DNA of 64,000 nt from Mycobacterium basiliense (GCF_900292015.1 NZ_LR130759.1:1488001-1552000); one strand, 5' to 3'; counted from the first letter of the stretch, positions 50,664-60,156 are shown. A program made the numbers and translations. The notes: generated by a model not told the origin, from the sequence alone.

Positions 50664-51031
50664 GGGGCTGAACGGTTTCGACTTCGCGCATCGAATCAAG
50701 GGAAGCGTGCCGGTGCAGGCAAGAGACCACCGTAAGCGTCGCTGCAACTAGATAAGCGCCGATTCACATCAGCGCGACTACGCTCTCGCTGCCTAAGCGA
50801 CGGCTAGTCTGTCGGACCGGGAACGCCCTCGCCCCGGACCCCGGCATCAGCTAGAGGGATCCACCGATGAGTTCGGTCGCGGGACTCATCGGGACATCAA
50901 CAGCGACTGGGATTGTCATCCTGGCTAGTTCGCGTGACCAGGAGATCCGAGCAGAGGCATAGCGGACTGCGCACGGAGAAGCCTTGAGGGAATGCCGTAG
51001 GACCCGGGTTCGATTCCCGGCAGCTCCACTG
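50664..51031 (+). ncRNA. ssrA: Transfer-messenger RNA (tmRNA)
   Basis: The 5' end GGGGCTG pairs with CAGCTCC near the 3' end to form the acceptor stem, and GGTTCGATTCC forms the T arm. The internal reading frame at 50758-50796 encodes the degradation tag ADSHQRDYALAA and a TAA stop, identical to the known M. tuberculosis tag. tmRNA with SmpB rescues stalled ribosomes and marks the nascent chain for proteolysis. The 3' end is estimated to within a few bases. The position near smpB matches H37Rv. Confidence 0.96.
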
Positions 51032-51784
51032 AAGAATGCTGTTCAAGCACCATATTGTGCAAGCGTTCGGTCACTCGACACTTTCTAGTCGAGACACATA
51101 GACGGAAAAGATTGCAGATCGGACCATATTTCAGAGCGGGTGAAGACCACTGGCAGCAGGCATCAATACCCGACCCTGCGTACTACACGGCCACGCTGGG
51201 TGACTGGGGCCGATTGCCGAGTTAATAACGCTCACGGCCGCCGTGGTGGCGTGAATGGCTGGCCGGATGCTGGCGGCAACGCTTCGGCGGCGAGTTGGGC
51301 GCCAAGGCCCTGCGATCGACGGGCCATAATCCGTAGCTGAGCAAGTACGACTTGCAGTTCATCCGATCCCACCCGCGCGGGTCTCAATCGACGACACGTG
51401 GGCGGACAGTCAGGCCCGATCCGCAACCGCTGAGGAAGCGACCCGTTGATAGCTGGCCAGCGCGGCAAGGTCCGGCCAAGTACTTTTTCTGTGCTAGCTC
51501 GGCAGCCGACATGCCGCCGGGGCGGCGGCGCAAGCCAATGCCGTTGTCGCAGTAAATACTTGGGACTAGGTGGGCCTGAAGCGCTTCCGTATGGACGCAA
51601 ATCTGGCCGTACTCATTCACGGGAACACGCCGGCTATGAAGTGCCGGGGCCATGACGGGGCACCGGGCGCAGACGAGTTCGATTACAACGCCTGAAAGGG
51701 GTCCGCCGGGGGCGGACGGATCTCGGTCGGGTTGCTGGGGGCCGCGTGCATTGGCCGAAACGAACCGGGGAGTGTTTCGAACGA
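51032..51784 (-). pseudogene. Decayed DNA with a frameshifted EspC-like type VII secretion substrate
   Basis: No intact gene is supported directly downstream of tmRNA. On the minus strand a GTG near 51373 begins VGSDELQVVLAQLRIMARRS and continues to ALPPASGQPF near 51250. One base is then out of register, and TTAAVSVINSAIG continues in another frame to about 51190. This resembles the N-terminal helix, proline turn and second helix of EspC-like ESX targets. A further minus-strand stretch near 51600 (VHTEALQAHLVPS) may be another such start. The rest appears noncoding. Confidence 0.45.
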
Positions 51785-52339
51785 TCAGGCGGATGGCACG
51801 CTGGGAACGTCAGCAGGGTGGAGCCGGACATTACCATCAAGGTCGCACTCCGGGAATAGCACTGCTCCGCTGCCAATCTGGGCTCCCAGCTGCTCGACCA
51901 TAGCCACATTCGCCTCGTGTGTGAAGATGACCAATTCCTCGATCAGTTCGACACCCTCGGGTTGGGTCTCAAGGCCTTCGATCTCGTACTGTGCCGCGCT
52001 TACCATTTCGTAGATCTGGTCTTTGAGCTCCAGCGTTGCCGTGGCGGTCTCTTCGTGCCAAACGTATAGCTCTTGAAGCTGCCTTGTCAGCAACGCTATT
52101 CGCCTCATCCACCTCTGTAGCTCGCCGTCGGCTGCGTCGGCGGTCGCCCCCGACCAGACGCTAGGCTCGAAGATCCGCAACTGCAACAGCAGGCAGGTCT
52201 CGTACACGTGGCAAACCTGCGCGTGCATTTCCATCAATTCCCGTGACCGCTGATACAAGTGGTCCTCGTCAACGTCAGGCCACCCGCCAGGGTCGAGCAT
52301 CAATTCAGCGTAGGGACCCATCGGCCTCATCAAGGTCAT
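51785..52339 (-). CDS. WXG-type N-terminal domain of a probable ESX-secreted effector, apparently truncated
   Basis: The 184-residue protein is almost all helical and acidic. A WSG turn (FEPSVWSGATADAADGELQR) joins two long helices, and the second contains YEMVSAAQYEIEGLE, which fits the Y-x3-D/E signal of type VII substrates. The start reads LDPGGWPDVDEDHLYQRS. Proteins beginning this way are, to my recollection, usually much longer, with a C-terminal effector or toxin part; here the chain stops soon after the helical region. It follows an EspC-like gene on the same strand. Assignment is by architecture. Confidence 0.6.
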   Translation of the reverse strand: MTLMRPMGPYAELMLDPGGWPDVDEDHLYQRSRELMEMHAQVCHVYETCLLLQLRIFEPSVWSGATADAADGELQRWMRRIALLTRQLQELYVWHEETATATLELKDQIYEMVSAAQYEIEGLETQPEGVELIEELVIFTHEANVAMVEQLGAQIGSGAVLFPECDLDGNVRLHPADVPSVPSA

Positions 52340-52457
52340 CGCCCACGGCCTTTCAACTGTTGGTACCTTTCGATTGGGCCTGCTGCGTTCTTAGGCGCGC
52401 CGGTCACATCGGCTCGGCCGCAGCGGGTTTCCGGGTCCATCGGCGGTCGCCGGAAAA

Positions 52458-52748
52458 CTACTGGCGAGCGAGTTGAGTGCCTCGTCTCCGGTCGCTACTC
52501 GCGTATGCGAGCGCCGCAAACGCTATCTTCGAGGCTGTTTCCCCTAGACCTGCTCTGATGCTTGGCAGCAAGGTAAACACCGCTGAGTAGATGGTCGGCA
52601 TCGCCACGTTGATCGCCGCCGACGCCGCATCCTCTCCGACCATGACCAATGGTGGTGGGGCTGGCGGCAAGCTACGCGCGTCGGCAGCCAGTTCTTCTGC
52701 TACGGACTCGAGAATGGACGGGTCGCATCTCAGTGGCGGTAAGGGCAT
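52458..52748 (-). CDS. EspC-like small type VII secretion target
   Basis: The 96-residue protein forms a predicted helical hairpin: helix 1 about 10-25 (ILESVAEELAADARSL), a proline turn (PPAPPP), and helix 2 about 42-80. It ends with AYASSD, which fits the Y-x3-D general secretion signal. Size and layout match EspC/DUF2580 proteins, which accompany larger ESX substrates; the next gene (51785-52339) would be its partner. The start ATG at 52746-52748 is tentative. Confidence 0.6.
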   Translation of the reverse strand: MPLPPLRCDPSILESVAEELAADARSLPPAPPPLVMVGEDAASAAINVAMPTIYSAVFTLLPSIRAGLGETASKIAFAALAYASSDRRRGTQLARQ

Positions 52749-53597
52749 TGCCGAATCCCTCCGTTGGGTAAGGCATCTCCGGTTGGGCGAACATCTTGAC
52801 GGGGCACCCGCCGGTCGTGGTCACAGCCCCGCCTCGCGGCATCGAATGGGCGTCGTGCGGTACCAAAGAATGCCGCTGGATCAACGCGAGCACGCGTTCG
52901 CAGCGTGCTTGGTACCACCTGCCCGCCCACGGCGCTTCCGCATTCGTCGACCGGTGGCCCGCTGGCGCGCATGCCAGACAGGCAGGCCCGGGATCGTTAA
53001 TTTGCCTCATCGTCACGAACGCGCGCCCGCAAATATGACGTCTTGAGTAGAAATCCACGGCGAAGTGTCGCACACTAGTTGTGCAATCATGCGCTCGATC
53101 CTTCTTTGCACCAGCACGCATTCGTTTCTTAATCCCTTGGTGGGACACATATACCGCAGTTGGTGCATTCATTCAAGGGGTTTGCTGTGGAATGAATTTC
53201 CTTATCAACTTTCGATGATTTTTGCCGATCGTAGCGGCGCTGCCGCGGTGGCAACCCTAAAGGCCGCCAACCGTGCCCGCCAGTCCGATTGCCGGCACGA
53301 TCGTTTCAGCTCTACCGGCACTATTCGGAGCGATTCCGGGGTGCGCTGCAGCGGCTCCACCCATGGGGCTGGGCCGCTCGGTGTCCGCCCCCAGCCCTGC
53401 GAATTATGCAGCGGGCTGATGAATTATTTCAGCGGTCGTCGGTGAATAAATTCTGGCGACAAAACCAGTAGGTCGACCCCGATCGGTTGGGTCATGGTTT
53501 AAGGGGTCTGATGCCCACGTTGTGGCCGGAAGGCGCGACAAAGTCATGGCGAAAAGGGAAATAATTCACCCGATGCTGTTAGACACGGAGTGGGGTG
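52749..53597. other. Stretch without recognisable genes
   Basis: About 850 bases hold only frames without family resemblance or clear starts. The section 53080-53230 is noticeably AT-richer than the surroundings and may be a promoter-like or foreign piece. Taken with the decayed sequences before it, the block from tmRNA to 53597 looks like an eroded insertion. Confidence 0.5.
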
Positions 53598-54176
53598 CTA
53601 GTCGAGTGGGTTGGTCGTGATCAGACTGGCGAGTTTGTGGTCGAAGACGGACACAGCGGTAGCGCTACCCGGCTTGCGCGCGGCCTGATTTTCGAAGCAC
53701 GTTAGGAACTCGTTGACGAAGTCTTGCCGCGGGTAGCGGGCAAGCACCTCGGCCCGGGTCTCGAGTGGGAATTCCTCCGGGCGCAGGCCAACGACATCCC
53801 AGGCTGTGGCCACCTGAAGAAGGTGTGACTCGGGATCGACGTCGGCCGCTACGGCGTCACGCATGTGCAGCACGATGATTTCCGCGGCCCTGGCGGCGCG
53901 TTCCGGGGTCCAGCCAGCCGCAATACCGAAAACCCAGGCCAGTTCACCACCGGCGTTCTCGAACGGCACTGTGTGGCTGTCGAACACGTCGGTGAGCGCC
54001 ATGTCGTGAAGCATCGCCGAGACATACAACAGCTCGTCGTCGTAGTTGATGCGATGGGTCGCGGCGTAGTGCGCACCCCACAGGTAAGAGCGGATGCAGT
54101 GGTCGCGAAGCGAGGGTGTATAGCAGCGGTTTGCCACCGTCAGCGCGGCTGCGGCGGCCGGTGTGTTCGGAAACAT
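53598..54176 (-). CDS. HD-domain metal-dependent phosphohydrolase-like protein
   Basis: The 192-residue protein has the HD pattern: an early histidine (SLRDHCIRSYLWG), the HD pair in VSAMLHDMALTDVF, a later histidine in EIIVLHMRDAV and an aspartate in ATAWDVVGL. It resembles cyanamide-hydratase-like HD proteins of fungi and actinobacteria, which can be hydratases or phosphohydrolases. The substrate is unknown. No partner gene is adjacent. Confidence 0.83.
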   Translation of the reverse strand: MFPNTPAAAAALTVANRCYTPSLRDHCIRSYLWGAHYAATHRINYDDELLYVSAMLHDMALTDVFDSHTVPFENAGGELAWVFGIAAGWTPERAARAAEIIVLHMRDAVAADVDPESHLLQVATAWDVVGLRPEEFPLETRAEVLARYPRQDFVNEFLTCFENQAARKPGSATAVSVFDHKLASLITTNPLD

Positions 54177-54435
54177 CTTCGTGAAACGACGCAGCGTGCT
54201 ATCGCATTCCGGTGAGCTGGGCAGCCGTCCCGTCTTTCCCCACGCATATTGGCTACCGAAGCTTCGGCGTCAGCGACGCCCAGTCGTGCCTATGGATGAG
54301 CGGTAAACGGCGCTGTGACAATGTTATTCACTCATGACCCGCGCCCGCTGGTGGCGGCACATCACGCCAGTCGGCCTTGACCTTCCCGTTGCCAACGGTG
54401 TCCACTCTAAAAAGGTTCCAGAAGGGGCGTGAATC

Positions 54436-54552
54436 ATGGGCGCGGCCATCATGCTCGGCATGCTGTTTGGGCTGATTGCCCTGGTGTTCGTCGCGGTCTA
54501 CTACTTCGACCCCGAAGCGCGTCCCGAAACGCGTGCAGGTCGGCGGCGATGA
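54436..54552 (+). CDS. 38-residue single-helix membrane microprotein
   Basis: The frame MGAAIMLGMLFGLIALVFVA continues to YYFDPEARPETRAGRRR and stops at TGA 54550-54552. One hydrophobic helix (about 4-23) is followed by a charged tail, giving a cytoplasmic C-terminus. AGAAGGGGCG stands upstream as ribosome site. The stop overlaps the next start (ATGA), so the two genes are translationally coupled. It is too short for most gene finders. Confidence 0.65.
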   Translation: MGAAIMLGMLFGLIALVFVAVYYFDPEARPETRAGRRR

Positions 54553-55334
54553 GCACCGAGCTGACGCCGTTGCTGACCGGGGCCGTGATCTTCGGTTGGG
54601 GCAGCGGCATCGTGTTCACCGCAATTGGGGCGTATCTGAGCATCCGCCGCGGCCGCCTGCACCCACTATTGTTGCTGTGCATCTCGGCAATTTCGTTCTC
54701 CTGGATCGAGGCGCCTTACGACTGGGCGATGTACGCGCAGTTCCCACCCGCTCTGCCCCGCATGCCACCGTGGTGGCCGTTGAACATGACGTGGGGTGGA
54801 CTGCCGTCGTCGGTGCCGGTCGGCTACATCGGCTACTTCGTGCTACCCGCGGTGATCGGCGCCGCGCTCGGACGACGGTTGAGCGCGCGGTTCGGTTGGC
54901 GTCGACCGCTGACCCTGCTATCCGTCGGCCTTGTCGTGGGCTTTTGCTGGGCCTTCGTTTTCAACGCGTTTGTCGGCGCCCGGCTCGGCGTCTTTTTCTA
55001 CGGCTACGTGATCCCCGGGCTGGCGGTCTTCGAGGGCACCAAGCACCAGTACCCGATCTATGACTCCTTGGCGTTGGGCTTTCAGATGATGGTGTTCACC
55101 TACTTGCTCGGCAGGACGGATTCCGACGGACGAAATGTCATCGAGATGTGGGCCGACAAGCGGTCAACGAGCCGTCTCCAGTTGTCGCTGCTGTCCGTCG
55201 GCGCCGTCGTTGTCATCGGAAACCTGCTCTACGGCGCGGTTTTTGCACCGCACCTCGCGACCAAGCTGGGCGGCTGGGTGACTTCGGGGCCGACGGAGCA
55301 GCTATTTCCCGGTGTACCGAACCAGCCCCGCTAG
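54549..55334 (+). CDS. AveC-family (spirocyclase-like) membrane protein
   Basis: The 261-residue protein has seven or so hydrophobic segments and the conserved block EAPYDWAMYAQFPPALPRMP with WWPLN, and later PGLAVFEGTKHQYPIYDSLALG. These mark the AveC-like family named after the avermectin spirocyclase/dehydratase; mycobacteria carry many homologs of unknown role, often near lipid or steroid genes. The ATG at 54549 overlaps the microprotein stop. Confidence 0.78.
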   Translation: MSTELTPLLTGAVIFGWGSGIVFTAIGAYLSIRRGRLHPLLLLCISAISFSWIEAPYDWAMYAQFPPALPRMPPWWPLNMTWGGLPSSVPVGYIGYFVLPAVIGAALGRRLSARFGWRRPLTLLSVGLVVGFCWAFVFNAFVGARLGVFFYGYVIPGLAVFEGTKHQYPIYDSLALGFQMMVFTYLLGRTDSDGRNVIEMWADKRSTSRLQLSLLSVGAVVVIGNLLYGAVFAPHLATKLGGWVTSGPTEQLFPGVPNQPR

Positions 55335-55373
55335 CGCGGCCTCGGTGACCAGGGGTGCGATCGGTGCGGCGAT

Positions 55374-55529
55374 TCACTCACGGTGGTGCGGTGGAGCCTC
55401 ATCGCGCAGCCATTCGTCGTTGGAGGCCCGCCGAATCAGATCCTCGTCGCCGAACCTGTCCAAGTCCTCGGGCGCGACGTGCACGCGCCGCGGTTTCGGC
55501 GCGCTCGGGGGCGGGGTTTCCGAATCCAT
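55374..55529 (-). CDS. Small charged hypothetical protein
   Basis: The 51-residue frame (MDSETPPPSAPKPRRVHVAP, then EDLDRFGDEDLIRRASNDEW) is acidic-basic and has no membrane segment. A longer reading from 55658 overlaps the neighbouring secreted-protein gene and is less likely. Codon content is typical of the genome. Function unknown. Confidence 0.5.
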   Translation of the reverse strand: MDSETPPPSAPKPRRVHVAPEDLDRFGDEDLIRRASNDEWLRDEAPPHHRE

Positions 55530-55563
55530 GGCGGTGATTGTCTCCAATGTGCCCAACTCGGCC

Positions 55564-55827
55564 TTAAAAGCCCATCTTCTGGCATTTGATATTTCGATTC
55601 TGACAGACCATGCCGATACGGCCCTGGCCTTCAAGTACGCCCTCGGGGTGGCTCGCATGCTGTTCGCGCGGATCCTGCAGGGGTGGCTGGATGAGGATGA
55701 GCAAATCGTCGATTATCGGCGGCGTCGCATCTTCGGGGTCTGCATGAGCGATGCCACTGCCGCTCGCGAGAGCGGTCACCGCGATCAGGATGGCCGACGC
55801 TGCGTGGGCGATTCTGCGAAGTGGCAT
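55564..55827 (-). CDS. Small secreted protein
   Basis: The 87-residue protein has a clear signal peptide (MPLRRIAHAASAILIAVTAL, cleavage after SGIAHA) and a short mature part starting DPEDATPPIIDDLLIL, with two cysteines in MVCQNRNIKCQ. The pattern resembles a group of small exported mycobacterial proteins with a C-terminal Cys pair. Function unknown. Confidence 0.65.
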   Translation of the reverse strand: MPLRRIAHAASAILIAVTALASGSGIAHADPEDATPPIIDDLLILIQPPLQDPREQHASHPEGVLEGQGRIGMVCQNRNIKCQKMGF

Positions 55828-56052
55828 TGGTCAACCTCTCGGCGGCCTGCGACGGATTGCCGGCTGAGTCTGAAGCCTACTCGACAATCGCAGCCGTGAA
55901 CGATCTGGCAAACGAACCGCTATCGGCCGCGCGGGTTGTGTCCAGAGTGACTTAGCTGCGTCGCAAACCAGCTACAAACGGGAAACAACTCAGATTTCAT
56001 TAACCAGCAAAGGCGTCGGCGCAATCGGGTGGTGCTTAGCGTATCGGCTGTG

Positions 56053-56751
56053 ATGCCGCTTTCCGCGGTCCTTCGACGGGCCGCGGTTCTGGCTGTGTGC
56101 CTCGTCGTGTCGGTCACCGCACCGTCGGCAGGTGCGCAACCGGACGCCCAACCCCCGCCCGGCGCTGTGCCGCCGGACGACGGGACAGTGCCTCCGGGCA
56201 CACCCGCCAGGATCACCACTCCTGACGGCTGGAGCCTGGCTCTCGGCGCCAAGGACGAGAAGCACGTACCGGTGGCGCCGCTGACCACCGCGCTGTCCTC
56301 TCGCGAATACCTCTCCAGCGGGATCTTCGGCGCGTCGCTGACCGGGCCGGAAACTCCTCGGGGCATCCTCGAGGTCGGATACGAGATTGGCTGCGGTATC
56401 GACATGAGCACTTCCAACGGCTTCGTCATGGCAAACAGCGGCGGTGTCGCTCCATCGATCGGCGCCGAGCTTCCGTTGGGGCCGGGCCAGCCGCCGATTC
56501 TCATTCCACTGGTGACCGGGCAGTACAACAACCTGGTCAGCGTGGGGCTCAAGCCCGGATTCGTCGTCGTGGTGCCGGTGGTCAGAAAAGAATTCAAGGG
56601 AGCCAATCCCTGGATCATGATCAGCGCCTTCCATCTCAAGATCGACGGCTGCGTTGGCCAGTCGTTTGTCCGCTCGTATTCGACCTTGACCCGTATCACC
56701 GACGAATCCGACGTGGTCTTGTCCTACGTCGGCTCTACCAAGGCTGTCTGA
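56053..56751 (+). CDS. MspA-family porin-like protein
   Basis: The 232-residue protein has a signal peptide (MPLSAVLRRAAVLAVCLVVS, cleavage near SAGA) and a Pro-rich linker. The MspA-like beta domain follows: WSLALGAKDEKHVPVAPL, REYLSSGIFGASLTG, LEVGYEIGCGIDM, then SVGLKPGFVVVVPV and DGCVGQSFVRSYSTL. MspA porins form octameric goblet channels in the mycobacterial outer membrane. The ATG at 56053 is chosen over a GTG at 56029 because it gives a normal signal peptide. MTBC genomes lack MspA-type porins, to my knowledge. Confidence 0.87.
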   Translation: MPLSAVLRRAAVLAVCLVVSVTAPSAGAQPDAQPPPGAVPPDDGTVPPGTPARITTPDGWSLALGAKDEKHVPVAPLTTALSSREYLSSGIFGASLTGPETPRGILEVGYEIGCGIDMSTSNGFVMANSGGVAPSIGAELPLGPGQPPILIPLVTGQYNNLVSVGLKPGFVVVVPVVRKEFKGANPWIMISAFHLKIDGCVGQSFVRSYSTLTRITDESDVVLSYVGSTKAV

Positions 56752-56784
56752 TCGCGTTGTGGAAGACCGCGGTCGATCTCGGTG

Positions 56785-57651
56785 CTACGCGGGGGTGGCG
56801 GGCTCGATCAGCAGCGTCGGCACGCCGCACGTACCGTTCTTCACGCTGACCACGCGCGTGCCAGGCCTGCGCCCCGGGCGAACGTCGGAGACGTCGAGCC
56901 CGGCTTCGGCAAGCCGCGTCCGCGCGGCGTCAGCGTTCGCAACGCGCCAGGACAACCCCCAGAGCTGATCGGTTCGAGCCGGGAGCTGCGCGTCGCTCAA
57001 CGGCTCCGCGATCTCAACGGTGACTCCGCCCACCTGCAGGAACACCAGCCGCATGCCCCAGTCCACAAAACTGCGATCCAGCGCAAGACGCAGGCCCAGT
57101 CGATCGCGGTAGAGCGCAATCGCGGCATCCGCGTCGGAGGTCGTGAGCACTACGTGATCGATCCCGGTGATCACCGCCTCGTTGGATCCGGACGGTGGCG
57201 CCTCGGGAAGGCGATCGGGTGCCTCGTGCTCGATGGCGACCATTAACACGCCGCGGGTACGGGATTGCGGTAGCAGTGCGCTGCGCCAGCGCCGGACTTG
57301 CCCGGTTTCGGTGTCGCGGCCGAGACCGGGGGATACCGGCGAGGGCTCGAGACCGTTGGCCACGAGTTGTGCGTGTGCAAGGTCGAGATCAGCGGTGGCG
57401 AATGCGAGCCCGATCGGGCCCTCGCCTCGTTCATCCAACTGCGCCGCGACAGTGCGCCCGAGGGGACCATCGCCGTGCGGTGTGATCAGCTCGAGGTAGG
57501 TGTTGTTCAGCCGAAACAGTGCATTCGCCGTACCCCATCCGGGATGATCTCCGCGCCGCGACAGGCCGCGGGACAACAGCGTGGCGTAGCGCCGGGTGGC
57601 GTCACCGAGGTCGTGCACCGCGAGAATGACGTGGTCGAGAGCGTCGAACAC
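56785..57651 (-). CDS. Two-domain glyoxalase/bleomycin-resistance (VOC) protein
   Basis: The 288-residue protein has two VOC modules: residues 1-145 (FDALDHVILAVHDLGDATRR) and 160-285 (ITGIDHVVLTTSDADAAIAL). Each begins with the metal-binding DH pair; a glutamate in TYLELITP and one in GVTVEIAEP are the other expected ligands. I set the start at the GTG at 57649-57651. The long upstream frame is not protein-like. Reaction unknown. Confidence 0.82.
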   Translation of the reverse strand: MFDALDHVILAVHDLGDATRRYATLLSRGLSRRGDHPGWGTANALFRLNNTYLELITPHGDGPLGRTVAAQLDERGEGPIGLAFATADLDLAHAQLVANGLEPSPVSPGLGRDTETGQVRRWRSALLPQSRTRGVLMVAIEHEAPDRLPEAPPSGSNEAVITGIDHVVLTTSDADAAIALYRDRLGLRLALDRSFVDWGMRLVFLQVGGVTVEIAEPLSDAQLPARTDQLWGLSWRVANADAARTRLAEAGLDVSDVRPGRRPGTRVVSVKNGTCGVPTLLIEPATPA

Positions 57652-57706
57652 GCACTCAGCATGCCTGATCGATCGGGTCGGGTGAACCCGGGTGAGGGTG
57701 GGCTCG

Positions 57707-58396
57707 CTAACCGTTGCTGGCGCGGGCCTTGATCGCGTCCTGGGAGATGTAAACGTCGAACTCGCCGGGCGCCGAGATGACCGCGTTGCCGTAGGCCGAC
57801 CGCACGAACGGTCGGGTCCACCACTTGCCACCGCGCATGTCGGCGAAAAAGTCTCCGTCACCGCCGTTAAGAAAGATTTGGTGCTGTGTCGGCGAAACCC
57901 CGTCGAGGCGTTCACCAAAAAGCCGGGTCACCTTGTAACCGGAATGCATGCCCAGCACATTTACCCAGTGGTGCAGCTCGACAATGTCGGCCTGCAGCAC
58001 CCACAGGTCGCCCTCGACCTGATAGGTGTGGCGGCTATATGCCTTGCCGTCATCGTCGTAGAGCGTGAGATCCACAGTGAGTTCATGCGCGGAGTTACTC
58101 ACCGGGGTGGCCAGCACGTGGGCGGCTTTCACCTCGCCGGTCAGCCCCAAGTACGTCTGGACCACCGTGGCGAACCAGAGCACCAGAATCGAAACAACAA
58201 GCAGCGTAACGCCGGTGACCGCTCGTCCGGGCCGCAATCGCAGTCGGCGTCCCCGTGCCGTCGACTCCGGCGACCCGTCGCCGGAATGTACCTTCTGGCG
58301 TCGCCCGACCACCGACGACAACAACATCACCACTGCGGCAATGGCGACACCCGCCAGGACGATCTGCGCCAAGCCAAACTGGTGAGGATAGGTCAT
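57707..58396 (-). CDS. Membrane protein of unknown function
   Basis: The 229-residue protein has two membrane segments (about 9-27 and 60-80) separated by an Arg-rich cytoplasmic loop. A C-terminal domain of about 145 residues follows, with conserved-looking aromatic blocks (DLWVLQADIVELHHWVNVLG and GGKWWTRPFVRSAYGN). The latter domain probably faces the periplasm. I do not recognise the family. Confidence 0.75.
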   Translation of the reverse strand: MTYPHQFGLAQIVLAGVAIAAVVMLLSSVVGRRQKVHSGDGSPESTARGRRLRLRPGRAVTGVTLLVVSILVLWFATVVQTYLGLTGEVKAAHVLATPVSNSAHELTVDLTLYDDDGKAYSRHTYQVEGDLWVLQADIVELHHWVNVLGMHSGYKVTRLFGERLDGVSPTQHQIFLNGGDGDFFADMRGGKWWTRPFVRSAYGNAVISAPGEFDVYISQDAIKARASNG

Positions 58397-58593
58397 ACCG
58401 GTAGCTGTACCCGCCGAACGTCAGTGCGAAGCGGATTCCCGCCGGTTCACCGCCGAATTGCACACAAAGCCGACTGAGGTAATTCGGGCAAACCGCCACG
58501 TGCATCGCCGACGCCGGCATACGCTCCGGCTACTCGGCGATCGGAATTGGTGGGCGGCTTGGGAGGCCGCCCTGATGTGGTGGGAGCGACGCT

Positions 58594-59985
58594 GTGTCCT
58601 ATGTCTTTGCGTGGCCCGAGACGATGTCCGCGGTGGCCACCGACGTGGAGTCGATCGGTTTGGCGGTCGCGGCGGCAAACCAAAGCGTGACAGGTGCCAC
58701 GACGCGGGTGCTAGCAGCTGCCGAGGACGAGGTGTCGGCGGCGATCGCGGCCCTGTTCTCCGCCCACGGCCAGGGCTATCAAGCGCTTAGCGCCCAGGCG
58801 GCGGCGTTTCAGCAGCGATTTGTCCAGACGTTGGTCGGCGCCGGCGAGGCCTATGCCGCCGCCGAGGCGGCCAACGTGTCGCCGTTGGTGGCCCTTGAGC
58901 AAGCGCTGTTAGGTATGCAGCTGGAAATTCAGCAGGCCCCAACGACGCTGGCCACCGGCTTTACCCAGATATCCAACACGATTATTACCGGAATCTTTGG
59001 TGCACCGGCCGATCCGCCCTTCCCGGCAACGCAGACTGGGACCTTCACCGGCACCCCGTCGCTGGCAACCAGACTTGAAATCGCTGCGTTGGCGCCGGTG
59101 AAACCCCTGCTGTCGTTATCCGGACTCGAAACTCAACTCGCCGTGCCGGGTAATCCGCTATTGGCGCTCATTGCCAGTGACATCCCGCCGCTGTCGTGGT
59201 TTATCGGCAACTCCCCGCCACCGTTGTTGAACTTGCTGCTCGGAGAAACGGTGCAATACACCACCTACAACGGGATGAGCGTGGTGCAGATTACGCCGGC
59301 TCACCCCACGGGGGAATACGTGGTCGCTATTCATGGGGGCGCGTTTATCATTCCGCCCTCGTTCCTCCATTGGATCAATTACTCGGTGATGGCTCACCAA
59401 ACCGGCGCGACGGTTCAGGTGCCGATTTATCCATTGCTGCAAGAGGGAGGTACCGCCGCCACGGTGGTGCCCCAGATGGCCGGCCTTATCTCCTCCCAAA
59501 TCGCCCAACACGGGTCCTCTAACGTCAGCGTGATCGGCGACTCCGCGGGTGGCAACCTCGCGCTCGCAGCTACCCAATATCTGGTGAGCCAGGCCCTACC
59601 CGTGCCAAGTTCGATGGTTCTGTTGTCTCCGTGGCTGGACGTCGGGATGACCAATCCCAATATTGCGTTCGTCCAGGACCCCTTGCTTCCGGTTGGCCCT
59701 GCGCAACAGATCGGCAAGGTGTGGGCAGGCAATCTTGCGGTGACCGACCCGCTGGTGAGTCCGCTGTATGGGTCACTCAACGGACTCCCGCCGACGTATG
59801 TCTACTCGGGCAACTTGGACATACTTTCGCCCGACGTGTTTGTCCTGCAGCACGAAGCCGCAGCGGTCGGGGCCCCGATCAATTTTGTGTTGGCCAACAG
59901 TCAAATTCATGACTGGATTCTGCTCACCCTGGACGGTCCGCGTTACTGGCCGCAGATCAACCGGGAACTCGGTATCGCGGCCTGA
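58594..59985 (+). CDS. lipY: PE-domain triacylglycerol lipase LipY
   Basis: The 463-residue protein has an N-terminal PE domain ([20 protein letters not shown], to about residue 100), a linker, and a hormone-sensitive-lipase-type domain matching M. tuberculosis LipY (Rv3097c). Catalytic motifs are [11 protein letters not shown] (oxyanion hole), [12 protein letters not shown] (nucleophile), the acid in [12 protein letters not shown] and the histidine in [10 protein letters not shown]. LipY is exported through ESX-5 and hydrolyses stored triacylglycerol. The GTG start is preceded by GGGAGCG. It has about 25 more residues than the tuberculosis protein. Confidence 0.93.
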   Translation: MSYVFAWPETMSAVATDVESIGLAVAAANQSVTGATTRVLAAAEDEVSAAIAALFSAHGQGYQALSAQAAAFQQRFVQTLVGAGEAYAAAEAANVSPLVALEQALLGMQLEIQQAPTTLATGFTQISNTIITGIFGAPADPPFPATQTGTFTGTPSLATRLEIAALAPVKPLLSLSGLETQLAVPGNPLLALIASDIPPLSWFIGNSPPPLLNLLLGETVQYTTYNGMSVVQITPAHPTGEYVVAIHGGAFIIPPSFLHWINYSVMAHQTGATVQVPIYPLLQEGGTAATVVPQMAGLISSQIAQHGSSNVSVIGDSAGGNLALAATQYLVSQALPVPSSMVLLSPWLDVGMTNPNIAFVQDPLLPVGPAQQIGKVWAGNLAVTDPLVSPLYGSLNGLPPTYVYSGNLDILSPDVFVLQHEAAAVGAPINFVLANSQIHDWILLTLDGPRYWPQINRELGIAA

Positions 59986-60156
59986 CTGCAACGCAACTAC
60001 GGAGTGCCGCCTAGCTTGCGGGCCGACTCGTTTCCGACGAGGACAAACACGGCTATTGGAACACCGACTTCGGCATCGGTAAACCACGGCAGCAACGACT
60101 CGGGCGCCGTCAACGACGGTACCGGGCAATCGGGCCTTTTCCGGGCCGCCTAGGGC

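Noticed and set aside
51005..51031. A tRNA gene suggested by the GGTTCGATTCC T-arm
   Set aside because: It is the 3' end of tmRNA; no anticodon or D arm precedes it as in a tRNA.
52672..53172. 166-codon minus-strand frame upstream of the EspC-like gene
   Set aside because: It has no recognisable domain, has an atypical composition (many Cys, His and Arg) and overlaps the better-supported EspC-like gene.
51010..53597. A duplicated tmRNA 3' end as integration (attR) site
   Set aside because: I looked for another copy of CGATTCCCGGCAGCTCC downstream and saw none, so insertion at tmRNA remains only a suspicion.
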